NCBI RefSeq assembly: GCF_000759795.1
Contig: NZ_BBMZ01000022.1
Location: forward strand, 57,224 to 121,223
Source of the DNA: Pseudescherichia vulneris NBRC 102420
Lineage (GTDB): Bacteria > Pseudomonadota > Gammaproteobacteria > Enterobacterales > Enterobacteriaceae
Reading direction: 5' to 3'
Length of the DNA: 64,000 nt
Position numbers and translations under genes: made by a program. Of this stretch, positions 1 through 9,648 are shown in pieces (the stretch's first letter is position 1; each line of letters opens with the position of its first letter). Below the pieces are notes generated by a model that saw only the letters and a list, made by a program, of their open reading frames with translations, ran no database searches and was not told the DNA's origin.

Positions 1-130
1 GGCGTGAGCGCCCGTTTTTAATACCTGTTTCAAACAACTGATTAACATTTAAACTACACGGCTGGCGCGCCTGGCCGCGATAGTACGCACTAACTTATGC
101 GCTAAAAAACGCAGCGACTGAAAATGGCGC

Positions 131-182
131 TGCTATTCATTCCCTCTCCAAGGCATTTCATTCCCTCCTTGCTGCATTTCAT
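131..182 (+). promoter_or_regulatory. YpdB-type response-regulator repeats upstream of yhjX
   Basis: Three direct repeats lie at exact 21-bp phasing: TGCTATTCAT (131-140), GGCATTTCAT (152-161) and TGCATTTCAT (173-182), each pair separated by 11 bases. The described YpdB operator of E. coli yhjX is GGCATTTCAT-N11-GGCATTTCAT. The second and third copies match it with one mismatch; the first is more degenerate. The site lies 84-135 bp before the yhjX start, as expected for activation by the pyruvate-responsive YpdA/YpdB system. Assignment rests on the motif and the downstream gene. Confidence 0.8.
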
Positions 183-208
183 GCCTTTTTTCACCCGGCA
201 TGAAATGC
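174..208. repeat. Perfect 12-bp inverted repeat in the yhjX leader
   Basis: GCATTTCATGCC (174-185) and GGCATGAAATGC (197-208) are exact reverse complements separated by 11 bases that include a T-run. The left arm overlaps the third YpdB-type repeat, so the right arm is an inverted operator copy. It may be an extra binding site, or a hairpin in the yhjX 5' leader. The sequence alone does not decide. Confidence 0.7.
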
Positions 209-265
209 GCTTCGCTATCGTTGACGGCAGAGAGTTTCTTAATTTCCTTATGCAGGAAGACTGCC

Positions 266-1468
266 ATGAACACATCAACCGCAAATCGCACCCGCTGGCT
301 AACCCTGGTCGGCACCATCATCACCCAGTTTGCTTTAGGATCGGTCTACACATGGAGCCTGTTTAACAGCGCCCTGGCAGACAAGCTCGATGAGCCGGTA
401 AGCCAGGTCGCCTTTTCCTTTGGTCTGCTCAGCCTGGGCCTGGCGATCTCCTCGTCGGTAGCCGGGAAGCTGCAGGAGCGTTTTGGCGTTAAGCGCGTCA
501 CGATGGCCTCCGGCGTCCTGCTGGGCGTTGGCTTAATGCTCACCGCGCATGCGAACAACCTGATGATGCTCTGGCTCAGCGCCGGCGTGCTGGTCGGCCT
601 GGCCGATGGCGCAGGCTACCTGCTGACCCTCTCCAACTGCGTAAAATACTTCCCGGAGCGTAAAGGGCTGATCTCGGCCTTCGCCATTGGCTCCTACGGG
701 CTTGGCAGCCTCGGCTTCAAGTTTATCGACAGCCAGCTGCTGGCGACCGTTGGCCTGGAGAGCACCTTTATGATTTGGGGCGCAATCGTGATGGGTATGA
801 TCCTGTTCGGCGCGATGCTGATGAAAGACGCACCGCAGCAGAAAGTCACCATGACCAACGGCGTGGTTGAAAACGACTTCACCCTTGCACAGTCAATGCG
901 TAAACCGCAGTACTGGATGCTGGCGGTGATGTTCCTGACCGCCTGCATGAGCGGCCTGTATGTCATTGGCGTGGCAAAAGATATCGCCCAGGGCATGGTG
1001 CATCTGGATATGGCTACCGCAGCCAACGCGGTCACGGTGATTGCTATCGCGAACCTGACGGGTCGTCTGGTGCTGGGTATCCTCTCTGACAAGATTGCTC
1101 GTATCCGGGTGATTACCCTCGGCCAGGTGGTTTCGCTGGTGGGCATGGCCGCGCTGCTGTTTGCTCCGCTCAATGCGATGACCTTCTTCGCCGCCATCGC
1201 CTGCGTCGCCTTTAACTTCGGCGGCACCATCACCGTGTTCCCGTCGCTGGTAAGCGAATTCTTCGGCCTGAACAACCTGGCGAAAAACTACGGCGTGATC
1301 TACTTAGGCTTCGGTATCGGCAGCATCTGCGGCTCGATTATCGCCTCGCTGTTCGGTGGTTTCTTCATCACCTTCTGCGTGATTTTTGCCCTGCTGATCG
1401 TCTCTCTGGCGCTCTCTACCACCATTCGCCAGCCGCAGAGCAAAGTGTACAAACAGGTACATGCCTAA
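266..1468 (+). CDS. yhjX: YhjX, MFS transporter, pyruvate-induced (oxalate/formate antiporter-like)
   Basis: This is a 400-residue major facilitator superfamily permease with about twelve hydrophobic segments. The N-terminal GSVYTWSLFN stretch and the SDKIARIR loop between the two halves are typical of the oxalate/formate antiporter branch. E. coli YhjX is 402 aa and is the main target of the YpdA/YpdB pyruvate-sensing system; its transported substrate is not firmly established. I chose the ATG at 266 because AGGAAGA lies just upstream; an in-frame ATG at 200 falls inside the leader inverted repeat. YpdB-type repeats precede the gene. It is probably monocistronic, with ohr following after an 85-bp gap with its own ribosome binding site. 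Confidence 0.92.
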   Translation: MNTSTANRTRWLTLVGTIITQFALGSVYTWSLFNSALADKLDEPVSQVAFSFGLLSLGLAISSSVAGKLQERFGVKRVTMASGVLLGVGLMLTAHANNLMMLWLSAGVLVGLADGAGYLLTLSNCVKYFPERKGLISAFAIGSYGLGSLGFKFIDSQLLATVGLESTFMIWGAIVMGMILFGAMLMKDAPQQKVTMTNGVVENDFTLAQSMRKPQYWMLAVMFLTACMSGLYVIGVAKDIAQGMVHLDMATAANAVTVIAIANLTGRLVLGILSDKIARIRVITLGQVVSLVGMAALLFAPLNAMTFFAAIACVAFNFGGTITVFPSLVSEFFGLNNLAKNYGVIYLGFGIGSICGSIIASLFGGFFITFCVIFALLIVSLALSTTIRQPQSKVYKQVHA

Positions 1469-1553
1469 GGGCTTTTCGTGCGGTAATCCTCCCGGGACGG
1501 GTGACAGCGACTATCTTTAGTGATTAGCGCTTCCAACAAAAAGGAGTCACCCT

Positions 1554-1985
1554 ATGTCTTTAGAAAAAGTGGTTTACCGCGCGAAAGCAAAAGCAACCGG
1601 CGGCCGTGATGGCCGCGCTGTCTCGTCTGATGGCGTGCTGGATATTAAACTCGGCGTACCCAAAGAGATGGGCGGGGCAGGTGGCGAAGCGACCAACCCG
1701 GAGCAGCTGTTTGCAGCAGGCTACTCGGCCTGCTTCCTTGGCGCACTGAAGCACGTCGCCTCGCAAGAGCAGAAGAAAATTCCACAGGATGCCTATATAG
1801 AAGGGCAGGTAGGTATCGGACCGATCCCGACCGGTTTTGGTATTGAGGCCCAGCTGGATATTCACCTGCCGGGCATGGACCGTCAGGAAGCGGAAGAGCT
1901 GGTACAGAAGGCGCATGTTGTTTGCCCGTACTCTAACGCCACCCGCGATAACATCGACGTTACCCTGAACGTCATCACCTCTTAA
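1554..1985 (+). CDS. ohr: Ohr, organic hydroperoxide resistance peroxiredoxin (OsmC/Ohr superfamily)
   Basis: This 143-residue protein has the Ohr layout. The peroxidatic Cys60 lies in SACF and the resolving Cys124 in [10 protein letters not shown]. Upstream conserved residues (Arg18/Arg21 and Glu50) would form the charged network around the reactive cysteine. Members reduce organic and lipid hydroperoxides with lipoylated proteins or thiols and act as cytoplasmic dimers. A strong AAGGAG precedes the ATG. No ohrR gene is nearby and no clear OhrR operator is visible. The gene is not part of this locus in E. coli K-12, so it is probably an accessory insertion between yhjX and eptB. Confidence 0.9.
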   Translation: MSLEKVVYRAKAKATGGRDGRAVSSDGVLDIKLGVPKEMGGAGGEATNPEQLFAAGYSACFLGALKHVASQEQKKIPQDAYIEGQVGIGPIPTGFGIEAQLDIHLPGMDRQEAEELVQKAHVVCPYSNATRDNIDVTLNVITS

Positions 1986-2004
1986 TCTTTTTTCTGCCTC
2001 TCTC

Positions 2005-2040
2005 GATCCGGTCATATTTTTGTAAATATCCGACCGGATC
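2005..2040. repeat. Inverted repeat between ohr and eptB
   Basis: GATCCGGTC (2005-2013) pairs with GACCGGATC (2032-2040). An inner ATATTT/AAATAT stem (2014-2019/2024-2029) extends it, with a two-base bulge on the right side. It lies 20 bp after the ohr stop. No T-run follows, so it may stabilise the ohr 3' end or act as a weak terminator. Confidence 0.6.
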
Positions 2041-2199
2041 ACATTCCCCATGACACTTTTTTGAAGCCTTGTGGTCTACTATCCCGCGCTTTAAGAAGTT
2101 ACCTGGTTTGACTTCCATCGCACTCTATTAACCTGCCTGCTGGTGAAAGACACAGTATGTAGGTGCTTTTATTGATTCCCTTTTTACAGGGCAGCTTGC

Positions 2200-3888
2200 A
2201 TGAGATATATCAAAATCATGACGCAGCAGAGGCTTAGCTTCTTGCTGGCGTTATACATCGGCCTGTTTATGAACTGCGCCGTCTTCTTCCGCCGCTTTGA
2301 CAGCTATGCACAAGATTTTACCTTTTCCAAAGCCTGCGCCGTGGCGATTGAGCTCTTCGGCACGGTACTGATCACCTTCTTTTTACTGCGTGTGCTTTCG
2401 CTGCTGGGCCGCCGTGCCTGGCGCGTGCTGGCCACCCTGCTGGTGCTGTTCTCCGCCGGGGCCAGCTACTACATGACCTTCCTGAACGTGGTGATTGGCT
2501 ACGGCATCATTGCCTCGGTGATGACCACGGATATCGACCTCTCGAAAGAGGTGGTGGGCCTGCACTTTGTGATCTGGCTGGTGGCCGTCAGCGCGCTGCC
2601 GCTGCTGTTTATCTGGAGCAACCGCTGCCGCTATACCCTGCTGCGCCAGCTGCGCACGCCAGGACAGCGCCTGCGCAGCGTGACGCTGGTGATCCTGGCC
2701 GGGCTGATGGTCTGGGGGCCGATCCGTCTGATGGATATGCAGCAGAAGAAGGTCGAACGCAGCACCGGCGTGGATATGCCGAGCTACGGCGGCGTAGTGG
2801 CGAACTCCTATCTGCCGTCCAACTGGCTGTCGGCGCTGGGGCTTTACGCCTGGGCGCAGGTAGATGAGTCTTCGGACAACAAGTCGCTGATGAACCCGGC
2901 AACGAAGTTCACCTATGTACCGCCTAAAGACCTGGAGGATACCACCGTGATCTTTATCATCGGTGAGACCACCCGCTGGGATCATATGGGTATCTTCGGC
3001 TACGAGCGTAACACCACGCCTAAGCTTGCTCAGGAGAAGAACCTGGCGGCGTTCCGCGGCTACTCCTGCGATACGGCGACCAAGCTCTCGCTGCGCTGTA
3101 TGTTTGTCCGGCAGGGCGGGGCGGATGAGAATCCACAGCGTACCCTGAAGGAGCAGAATATCTTTGCGGTACTCAAGCAGCTCGGCTTCGCTTCGGATCT
3201 CTATGCGATGCAGAGCGAGATGTGGTTCTACAGCAACACCATGGCAGACAACATCAGCTACCGCGAGCAGATCGGCGCTGAGCCGCGCAACCGGGGCAAG
3301 CATGTGGACGACATGCTGCTGCTGGATGAGACCAATATTGCGTTGCAGAACAACCCAACCGGTAAGCATCTGATTGTGCTGCATACCAAAGGGTCGCACT
3401 ACAACTATGTGCAGCGCTATCCGCGCAGCTATGCGCAGTGGACCCCGGAGTGTGTGGGCATTGATAAGGAGTGCAGCAAGCAGGAGCTGATCAACGCCTA
3501 TGACAACTCGGTTACCTACGTCGACAGCTTTATTACCAAGGTTATCGATCAGGTGCGGGATAAGAAGGCGATCGTCTTTTACGCCGCCGACCACGGTGAG
3601 TCGATCAACGAGCATGAGCACCTGCACGGTACGCCGCGCAATATGGCCCCGCCAGAGCAGTTCCGCGTGCCGATGATGGTGTGGATGTCTGACAAGTATC
3701 TGGAGAACCCGGAGAAAGCGAAGATGTTTGCCCAGCTCAAGCAGCAGGCGGCGATGAAGGTGCCACGCCGTCACGTTGAGCTGTATGACACCATTATGGG
3801 CTGTCTGGGCTACACCTCGCCGGACGGCGGGATCAACCAGAACAACAACTGGTGTCGAGTGCCGGACAAGACTGCAAAAGCGAACTAA
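2200..3888 (+). CDS. eptB: EptB, Kdo phosphoethanolamine transferase
   Basis: This 562-residue inner-membrane enzyme transfers phosphoethanolamine from phosphatidylethanolamine to the outer Kdo of LPS; E. coli EptB is 563 aa and nearly collinear. Several transmembrane helices fill the first ~170 residues, then a periplasmic alkaline-phosphatase-fold domain follows. The metal and nucleophile region is [13 protein letters not shown] (Thr of GETTR is the expected nucleophile), and [16 protein letters not shown] carries the zinc ligands. The start MRYIK matches E. coli. In E. coli the gene is controlled by sigma-E and repressed by the sRNA MgrR; I could not place those elements here. A short hairpin follows the stop. 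Confidence 0.95.
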   Translation: MRYIKIMTQQRLSFLLALYIGLFMNCAVFFRRFDSYAQDFTFSKACAVAIELFGTVLITFFLLRVLSLLGRRAWRVLATLLVLFSAGASYYMTFLNVVIGYGIIASVMTTDIDLSKEVVGLHFVIWLVAVSALPLLFIWSNRCRYTLLRQLRTPGQRLRSVTLVILAGLMVWGPIRLMDMQQKKVERSTGVDMPSYGGVVANSYLPSNWLSALGLYAWAQVDESSDNKSLMNPATKFTYVPPKDLEDTTVIFIIGETTRWDHMGIFGYERNTTPKLAQEKNLAAFRGYSCDTATKLSLRCMFVRQGGADENPQRTLKEQNIFAVLKQLGFASDLYAMQSEMWFYSNTMADNISYREQIGAEPRNRGKHVDDMLLLDETNIALQNNPTGKHLIVLHTKGSHYNYVQRYPRSYAQWTPECVGIDKECSKQELINAYDNSVTYVDSFITKVIDQVRDKKAIVFYAADHGESINEHEHLHGTPRNMAPPEQFRVPMMVWMSDKYLENPEKAKMFAQLKQQAAMKVPRRHVELYDTIMGCLGYTSPDGGINQNNNWCRVPDKTAKAN

Positions 3889-3890
3889 GA

Positions 3891-3923
3891 CGGTGAGTTT
3901 CTCACCGATCGAAGGGCTTTTTT
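3891..3923 (+). terminator. Terminator-like hairpin after eptB
   Basis: CGGTGAG (3891-3897) and CTCACCG (3901-3907) form a perfect 7-bp stem with a TTT loop three bases after the eptB stop. A six-T run follows about eleven bases further on (3918-3923). The gap between stem and T-run is long for a classical intrinsic terminator. Confidence 0.5.
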
Positions 3924-3975
3924 AGAATAAGGGATTGACGCTTGGGGTTGCCAGCAGTAAGATGCGCCCCGCATT

Positions 3976-4052
<77 letters not shown>

Positions 4053-4057
4053 AATTT

Positions 4058-4088
4058 GAAAAGCCTGACCTTACGGTCAGGCTTTTTT
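4058..4088 (+). terminator. Intrinsic terminator of proK
   Basis: The stem AAGCCTGACC/GGTCAGGCTT is closed by a TTAC loop and followed by six T. It sits about six bases after the tRNA CCA. A second copy with five T lies at 4226-4255. Confidence 0.92.
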
Positions 4089-4225
4089 GCATTTGTGCCC
4101 ATGAGGATGAGAACCTCCGGGGGCAGGGAGGTTCGACCCGAGCAGCGCGAGGGAACGTTGCGCCAGCAACGGCCCGAAGGGCGAGTCACAAAGTGACGAG
4201 TAATCCTCTATCACCGACCAAATTT

Positions 4226-4255
4226 GAAAAGCCTGACCTTACGGTCAGGCTTTTT
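4226..4255 (+). terminator. Second copy of the proK terminator
   Basis: The same GCCTGACC/GGTCAGGC hairpin as at 4058-4088, with a five-T run, within the duplicated unit. It would stop any transcript reading through the first terminator, releasing a short RNA with a tRNA-like 3' end. Confidence 0.8.
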
Positions 4256-4299
4256 GCATTTGTGCCTGGCTGAACTCCCTGCTCTGGTCTGCATCGTTT

Positions 4300-4392
4300 T
4301 CGCCGGGTGGCGGCTCCGCCTTACCCGGCCTACAAGTGCAAAACCGTGCACTCGGTAGGCCCGGCAAGCTTGCGCCGCCGGGCGTTATATCC
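4300..4392. repeat. REP/BIME pair
   Basis: Two oppositely oriented REP-type palindromes: GCCGGGTGGCGGCTCCGCC with TTACCCGGCCTAC, then GGTAGGCCCGGCAAGC with TTGCGCCGCCGGGCG. They have the usual enterobacterial REP core and lie in the long proK-dppA intergenic region. Confidence 0.8.
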
Positions 4393-4730
4393 CGCCGGCT
4401 TTTCACGTCGTTTGTTAACCGTTTTGTGACATATTCCATTGTATTTATTTATACATAGATGAATCTTTTTTCGCGTTGCTTATGACTAATGCAGCATTTT
4501 CCGCTGTGCGTTTTAACGTTCGCGGTATTAATAGCTCAGATATTCATCATCCTGTCAGAATTTTTTCACAATATTTGCTAATGTAAAACGCTGGTTCAGA
4601 TGGTCTGAGGAGTTAATCGTTCTGCCATCCAGGCCATAGCACAAATTTCTCTGCTGGAAATAGCGGATTGCGCTTTTTTTACGCTTTGTTTGTTAATTCT
4701 CACCTTCGATGTAAAACCCGGTTACCTGTA

Positions 4731-4942
4731 TTGACGTTTTGACATTCTGTTGACAGATTGTAGGGCATGAGGGGCATTTCACGGAGAATCTGCACTGCAA
4801 CTCAGTCAACCTTTTGAAAGGAATCACCTCCCCTTAAGCTGCCTTTGGGCACCGCCGACCAGACCGGTAAAAAATAAATAAAGGTTTGTCGGTTATACCC
4901 GCTGCAACGGGTAAACAACACATATCACATTGGAGCAGAATA
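4731..4942 (+). promoter_or_regulatory. dppA promoter region and long GcvB-type leader
   Basis: Overlapping TTGACG/TTGACA hexamers at 4731, 4739 and 4750 are candidate -35 elements; I could not fix a -10. A long leader follows. Just before the Shine-Dalgarno GGAG (4932-4935) lies a CA-rich stretch, AAACAACACATATCACAT (4913-4930), as in the E. coli dppA leader where the sRNA GcvB pairs and represses translation. GcvB control is inferred from this conservation. From 4393 to 4730 I see AT-rich sequence with no gene. Confidence 0.6.
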
Positions 4943-6550
4943 ATGAGTATTTCCTTGAAGAAGTCAGGGATGCTGAAGCTTGGTCTCAGCCTGGTGGCTC
5001 TGACTGTCGCAGCAAGTGTGCAGGCAAAAACCCTGGTTTACTGTTCTGAAGGCTCGCCGGAGGGGTTTAACCCGCAGCTCTTTACGTCTGGTACAACCTA
5101 CGATGCCAGCTCAGTACCTATCTATAACCGTCTGGTTGAGTTCAAAATCGGTACCACCGAAGTCATCCCGGGCCTGGCTGAGAAGTGGGACGTCAGCGAA
5201 GACGGTAAGACCTACACCTTCCATCTGCGTCAGGGCGTAAAATGGCAGGACAATAAAGAATTTAAACCGACGCGTGAGCTTACCGCTGACGACGTTGTGT
5301 TCTCCTTCGACCGTCAGAAAAACGCGAACAACCCGTACCATAAAGTCTCTGGCGGCAGCTACGAATACTTCGAAGGCATGGGCCTGCCGGACCTGATTAG
5401 CGAAGTGAAAAAAGTGGACGATCATACCGTTCAGTTTATTCTCTCGCGTCCGGAAGCCCCGTTCCTGGCTGACCTGGCGATGGACTTCGCGTCTATCATG
5501 TCCAAAGAGTATGCAGATAACATGCTGAAAGCCGGCACGCCGGAGAAAGTGGACCTCAACCCAATCGGTACCGGTCCGTTCCAGCTGCTGCAGTACCAGA
5601 AAGACTCCCGCATCCTGTACAAAGCGTTTGAAGGCTTCTGGGGCACCAAGCCGCAGATCGACCGTCTGGTCTTCTCCATCACGCCTGATGCCTCTGTACG
5701 CTATGCAAAACTGCAGAAAAACGAGTGCCAGGTCATGCCGTATCCGAACCCGGCTGACATCGCGCGTATGAAGCAGGATAAAAACCTGACCCTGATGGAG
5801 CAGGCGGGCCTGAACGTGGGCTACCTCTCTTTCAACACCGAGAAAAAACCGTTTGATGATGTGAAAGTACGCCAGGCGCTGACCTATGCGGTCAACAAAG
5901 AGGCGATCATCAAGGCCGTTTACCAGGGCGCGGGCACCGCGGCGAAAAACCTGATCCCGCCGACCATGTGGGGCTATAACGACGACGTTAAGGATTATAG
6001 TTACGACGTAGAGAAGGCGAAGCAGCTGCTGAAAGAAGCCGGTCAGGATAAAGGCTTCACCGTTGAGCTGTGGGCAATGCCGGTACAGCGTCCATACAAC
6101 CCGAACGCTCGCCGTATGGCTGAGATGATTCAGGCTGACTGGGCGAAGATTGGCGTGCAGGCCAAAATCGTCACCTACGAGTGGGGCGAGTACCTGAAGC
6201 GTGCTAAAGCAGGCGAGCACCAGGCAGTGATGATGGGCTGGACCGGGGACAATGGGGATCCGGACAACTTCTTCGCCACCCTGTTCAGCTGCGATGCGGC
6301 AAAACAAGGCTCTAACTACTCTCGCTGGTGCTACAAGCCGTTTGAAGATCTGATCCAGCCGGCACGCGCTGCGGACGATCACAACAAGCGTATTGAGCTC
6401 TACAAACAGGCTCAGGTGGTGATGCACGATCAGGCTCCGGCGCTGATCATCGCTCACTCCACCGTGTACGAGCCAGTGCGTAAAGAGGTGAAAGGCTACG
6501 TTGTTGATCCATTAGGCAAACACCACTTCGAAAACGTGTCTGTCGAATAA
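4943..6550 (+). CDS. dppA: DppA, periplasmic dipeptide-binding protein
   Basis: This 535-residue solute-binding protein is the same length as E. coli DppA and nearly identical in most blocks. It has a Sec signal peptide (KKSGMLKLGLSLVALTV then cleavage after VQA) and belongs to SBP family 5. It captures di- and tripeptides for the DppBCDF transporter and also serves dipeptide chemotaxis and heme uptake in E. coli. I chose the ATG at 4943, preceded by TGGAGCAGAATA; the in-frame ATG at 4886 would put 19 residues ahead of the signal peptide. A hairpin and REP follow the stop, expected to leave dppA mRNA in excess over dppBCDF. Confidence 0.97.
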   Translation: MSISLKKSGMLKLGLSLVALTVAASVQAKTLVYCSEGSPEGFNPQLFTSGTTYDASSVPIYNRLVEFKIGTTEVIPGLAEKWDVSEDGKTYTFHLRQGVKWQDNKEFKPTRELTADDVVFSFDRQKNANNPYHKVSGGSYEYFEGMGLPDLISEVKKVDDHTVQFILSRPEAPFLADLAMDFASIMSKEYADNMLKAGTPEKVDLNPIGTGPFQLLQYQKDSRILYKAFEGFWGTKPQIDRLVFSITPDASVRYAKLQKNECQVMPYPNPADIARMKQDKNLTLMEQAGLNVGYLSFNTEKKPFDDVKVRQALTYAVNKEAIIKAVYQGAGTAAKNLIPPTMWGYNDDVKDYSYDVEKAKQLLKEAGQDKGFTVELWAMPVQRPYNPNARRMAEMIQADWAKIGVQAKIVTYEWGEYLKRAKAGEHQAVMMGWTGDNGDPDNFFATLFSCDAAKQGSNYSRWCYKPFEDLIQPARAADDHNKRIELYKQAQVVMHDQAPALIIAHSTVYEPVRKEVKGYVVDPLGKHHFENVSVE

Positions 6551-6562
6551 TAAAAAGCGTAA

Positions 6563-6650
6563 GGGGTGCGACTGCACCCCATGCCCGGCGGCGCTACGCT
6601 TGCGCGGGCCTACGAGTGTAGGCCGGGTAAGCGTAGCGCCACCCGGCGTT
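6563..6650. repeat. Hairpin and REP between dppA and dppB
   Basis: GGGGTGC (6563-6569) pairs with GCACCCC (6574-6580). A REP-type pair follows: GCCCGGCGGCGCTACGC and TGTAGGCCGGGTAAGCG with GCGCCACCCGGCG. In periplasmic-binding-protein operons such elements protect the 3' end of the first message and lower distal expression. Confidence 0.8.
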
Positions 6651-6712
6651 AGATTTGTGAGCAATACAGACGTCACGTCACTGGGCGTGCGTCATCAGAG
6701 AGAATCCGGGTT

Positions 6713-7732
6713 ATGTTGCAGTTCATCCTCCGACGTCTGGGATTAGTTATCCCGACGTTTATCGGTATCACCCTTCTCACCTTTGCCTTTGTCCATATGA
6801 TCCCCGGTGACCCGGTGATGATCATGGCGGGTGAGCGTGGTATCTCCCCCGAGCGCCATGCGCAGCTGTTAGCTGAGCTGGGCCTCAACAAGCCGCTGTG
6901 GCAGCAGTACGTCAACTACGTTTGGGGCGTTTTGCACGGCGACTTAGGGATTTCACTGAAAAGCCGTCTTCCGGTGTGGGAAGAGTTCGTGCCGCGTTTT
7001 CAAGCGACGCTGGAGCTCGGTGTCTGCGCCATGATTTTTGCCGTGGCCGTGGGTATTCCGGTGGGCGTGCTCGCCGCCGTGAAGCGCGGTTCCATTTTTG
7101 ACCACACCGCCGTAGGTCTGGCCCTGACCGGCTACTCCATGCCGATCTTCTGGTGGGGCATGATGCTGATCATGCTGGTCTCGGTGCAGCTCAACCTGAC
7201 CCCCGTTTCCGGGCGCGTCAGCGATATGGTCTTCCTCGACGACAGCAATCCGCTCACCGGCTTTATGCTGATCGACACCGCCATCTGGGGCGAAGAGGGC
7301 AACTTTATCGATGCGCTGGCGCATATGATCCTGCCTGCGATCGTGCTGGGCACGATCCCGCTGGCGGTCATCGTTCGTATGACCCGTTCAGCGATGCTGG
7401 AGGTGCTGGGTGAAGACTACATCCGTACCGCCCGCGCCAAGGGCTTGACCCGCATGCGCGTGATTATCGTTCACGCCCTGCGTAACGCCATGCTGCCGGT
7501 GGTGACCGTTATCGGCCTGCAGGTGGGAACGATGCTGGCCGGGGCAATCCTGACCGAAACCATCTTCTCCTGGCCGGGACTGGGCCGCTGGCTGATTGAC
7601 GCGCTGCAACGCCGCGACTATCCGGTGGTGCAGGGTGGGGTACTGCTGGTAGCGACGATGATCATCCTCGTCAACCTGCTGGTCGATCTGCTCTATGGCG
7701 TGGTGAACCCGCGTATTCGGCATAAGAAGTAA
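6713..7732 (+). CDS. dppB: DppB, dipeptide ABC transporter permease
   Basis: This 339-residue inner-membrane permease equals E. coli DppB in length. It has about six transmembrane helices and the BPD_transp_1 coupling motif EDYIRTARAKGL, which contacts the ATPases DppD and DppF. It starts MLQFILRRLGL, the N-terminal signature of DppB/OppB-type permeases. With DppC it forms the pore for peptides delivered by DppA. dppC follows 9 bp downstream. Confidence 0.96.
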   Translation: MLQFILRRLGLVIPTFIGITLLTFAFVHMIPGDPVMIMAGERGISPERHAQLLAELGLNKPLWQQYVNYVWGVLHGDLGISLKSRLPVWEEFVPRFQATLELGVCAMIFAVAVGIPVGVLAAVKRGSIFDHTAVGLALTGYSMPIFWWGMMLIMLVSVQLNLTPVSGRVSDMVFLDDSNPLTGFMLIDTAIWGEEGNFIDALAHMILPAIVLGTIPLAVIVRMTRSAMLEVLGEDYIRTARAKGLTRMRVIIVHALRNAMLPVVTVIGLQVGTMLAGAILTETIFSWPGLGRWLIDALQRRDYPVVQGGVLLVATMIILVNLLVDLLYGVVNPRIRHKK

Positions 7733-7741
7733 GGGGCCATC

Positions 7742-8644
7742 ATGTCACAAGTTACTCAAGATAAAGTTGTCTCTGCACCGGTGCCAATGACGCCGATGCA
7801 GGAGTTCTGGCACTACTTCAAACGCAACAAAGGCGCAGTTGTGGGCCTGGTGTACGTGGTGGTGGTGCTTATTATTGCCATTTTTGCCAACTGGATTGCC
7901 CCGTATAACCCGGCGGATCAGTTCCGTGATTCGCTGCTGTCGCCGCCCGTGTGGCAGGAAGGCGGTAGCTGGGCGCACATCCTTGGTACCGACGACGTGG
8001 GCCGCGACGTGATGTCGCGTCTGATGTACGGTGCACGCCTGTCACTGCTGGTGGGCTGTCTGGTGGTGGTCCTGTCGCTGATCATGGGCGTCGTGCTCGG
8101 TCTGGTGGCGGGCTACTTCGGCGGCCTCGTTGATAACATCATCATGCGCGTGGTCGATATCATGCTGGCGCTGCCGAGTCTGCTGCTGGCGCTGGTGCTG
8201 GTGGCTATCTTCGGCCCGTCGATCGTCAACGCCTCGCTGGCGCTGACCTTCGTGGCGCTGCCGCACTACGTGCGCTTAACGCGTGCCGCCGTGCTGGTTG
8301 AGGTCAACCGCGACTACGTTACCGCCTCGCGCGTGGCGGGGGCGGGTGCGATGCGCCAGATGTTCGTCAATATTTTACCCAACTGCCTTGCGCCGCTGAT
8401 CGTTCAGGCGTCGCTCGGCTTCTCTAACGCCATTCTCGATATGGCCGCCCTTGGCTTCCTTGGCATGGGTGCGCAGCCGCCAACGCCGGAGTGGGGCACC
8501 ATGCTCTCCGACGTATTGCAGTTCGCACAGAGTGCCTGGTGGGTCGTGACCTTCCCGGGTCTGGCGATCCTGCTGACGGTGCTGGCATTTAACCTGATGG
8601 GTGACGGTCTGCGTGATGCGCTCGATCCCAAACTGAAGCAGTAA
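7742..8644 (+). CDS. dppC: DppC, dipeptide ABC transporter permease
   Basis: This 300-residue permease partner of DppB matches the E. coli length. The N-terminal OppC_N segment ([15 protein letters not shown] and the first helix) precedes a lumenal loop with [20 protein letters not shown], and the EAA-type loop is [14 protein letters not shown]. It is translated in series with dppB and dppD (9- and 11-bp gaps). Nothing unusual is seen. Confidence 0.96.
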   Translation: MSQVTQDKVVSAPVPMTPMQEFWHYFKRNKGAVVGLVYVVVVLIIAIFANWIAPYNPADQFRDSLLSPPVWQEGGSWAHILGTDDVGRDVMSRLMYGARLSLLVGCLVVVLSLIMGVVLGLVAGYFGGLVDNIIMRVVDIMLALPSLLLALVLVAIFGPSIVNASLALTFVALPHYVRLTRAAVLVEVNRDYVTASRVAGAGAMRQMFVNILPNCLAPLIVQASLGFSNAILDMAALGFLGMGAQPPTPEWGTMLSDVLQFAQSAWWVVTFPGLAILLTVLAFNLMGDGLRDALDPKLKQ

Positions 8645-8655
8645 GAGGCACGAGA

Positions 8656-9648
8656 ATGGCGTTATTGAATATTGATCAACTGTCGGTGCACTTCGGCGAC
8701 GAAGGGACACCGTTCCGTGCCGTAGACCGCGTAAGCTATAGCGTTGAGCAGGGCGAAGTGGTGGGCATTGTCGGGGAATCCGGTTCCGGTAAATCCGTCA
8801 GCTCGCTGGCGATTATGGGCCTGATTGACTTCCCAGGCCGGGTGATGGCAGAGAAGCTGGAGTTTAACGGCCAGGATCTGAAGCGCATCTCGGAGAAAGA
8901 GCGTCGTAACCTGGTGGGTGCCGACGTCGCGATGATCTTCCAGGACCCGATGACCAGCCTTAACCCGTGCTACACGGTTGGCTTCCAGATTATGGAAGCC
9001 ATTAAGGTGCATCAGGGCGGCAGCAAACGCACCCGTCGTCAGCGGGCTATCGATCTGCTAAACCAGGTCGGCATTCCGGACCCGGCGTCGCGTCTTGACG
9101 TCTATCCGCACCAGCTCTCCGGCGGGATGAGCCAGCGCGTGATGATTGCGATGGCCATCGCCTGTCAGCCAAAGCTGCTGATTGCCGATGAGCCGACCAC
9201 CGCGCTGGACGTGACTATCCAGGCGCAGATCATTGAGCTGCTGCTGGAGCTACAGCAGAAAGAGAACATGGCGCTGATCCTGATTACTCACGATCTGGCG
9301 CTGGTGGCCGAAGCGGCACACAAAATCATCGTGATGTATGCGGGCCAGGTCGTCGAGTCTGGCAGTTCGCACGAGATCTTCCGCGCGCCGCGTCACCCCT
9401 ATACCCAGGCGCTGCTGCGTGCGCTGCCTGAGTTTGCCCAGGACAAAGCGCGTCTGGCCTCGTTGCCAGGCGTGGTGCCGGGTAAATACGATCGCCCGAC
9501 CGGCTGCCTGCTCAATCCGCGCTGCCCGTATGCTACGGATAAATGCCGCGTCGAAGAGCCAGGCTTGAACCTGGTGGACAATGGACGTCGCTCAAAATGT
9601 CACTATCCACTCGATGATGCCGGGAGGCCTAACTATGAGTACGCATGA
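8656..9648 (+). CDS. dppD: DppD, dipeptide ABC transporter ATPase
   Basis: This 330-residue ABC ATPase (E. coli DppD 327 aa) carries Walker [10 protein letters not shown]-loop [10 protein letters not shown], signature LSGGMSQRV, Walker B LLIADEPT and the H-loop THDLALV. The C-terminal oligopeptide-transporter extension has the Cys cluster [14 protein letters not shown], which binds an Fe-S cluster in some DppD homologues. The 3' end overlaps the dppF start by 14 bp, suggesting translational coupling. The last residues (NYEYA) differ from E. coli because the reading frame runs into dppF. Confidence 0.96.
   Translation: MALLNIDQLSVHFGDEGTPFRAVDRVSYSVEQGEVVGIVGESGSGKSVSSLAIMGLIDFPGRVMAEKLEFNGQDLKRISEKERRNLVGADVAMIFQDPMTSLNPCYTVGFQIMEAIKVHQGGSKRTRRQRAIDLLNQVGIPDPASRLDVYPHQLSGGMSQRVMIAMAIACQPKLLIADEPTTALDVTIQAQIIELLLELQQKENMALILITHDLALVAEAAHKIIVMYAGQVVESGSSHEIFRAPRHPYTQALLRALPEFAQDKARLASLPGVVPGKYDRPTGCLLNPRCPYATDKCRVEEPGLNLVDNGRRSKCHYPLDDAGRPNYEYA

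Noticed and set aside
131..208. CRISPR-like array upstream of yhjX
   Set aside because: The repeats are 10 bp with 11-bp spacers and no cas genes; spacing and sequence fit YpdB operators.
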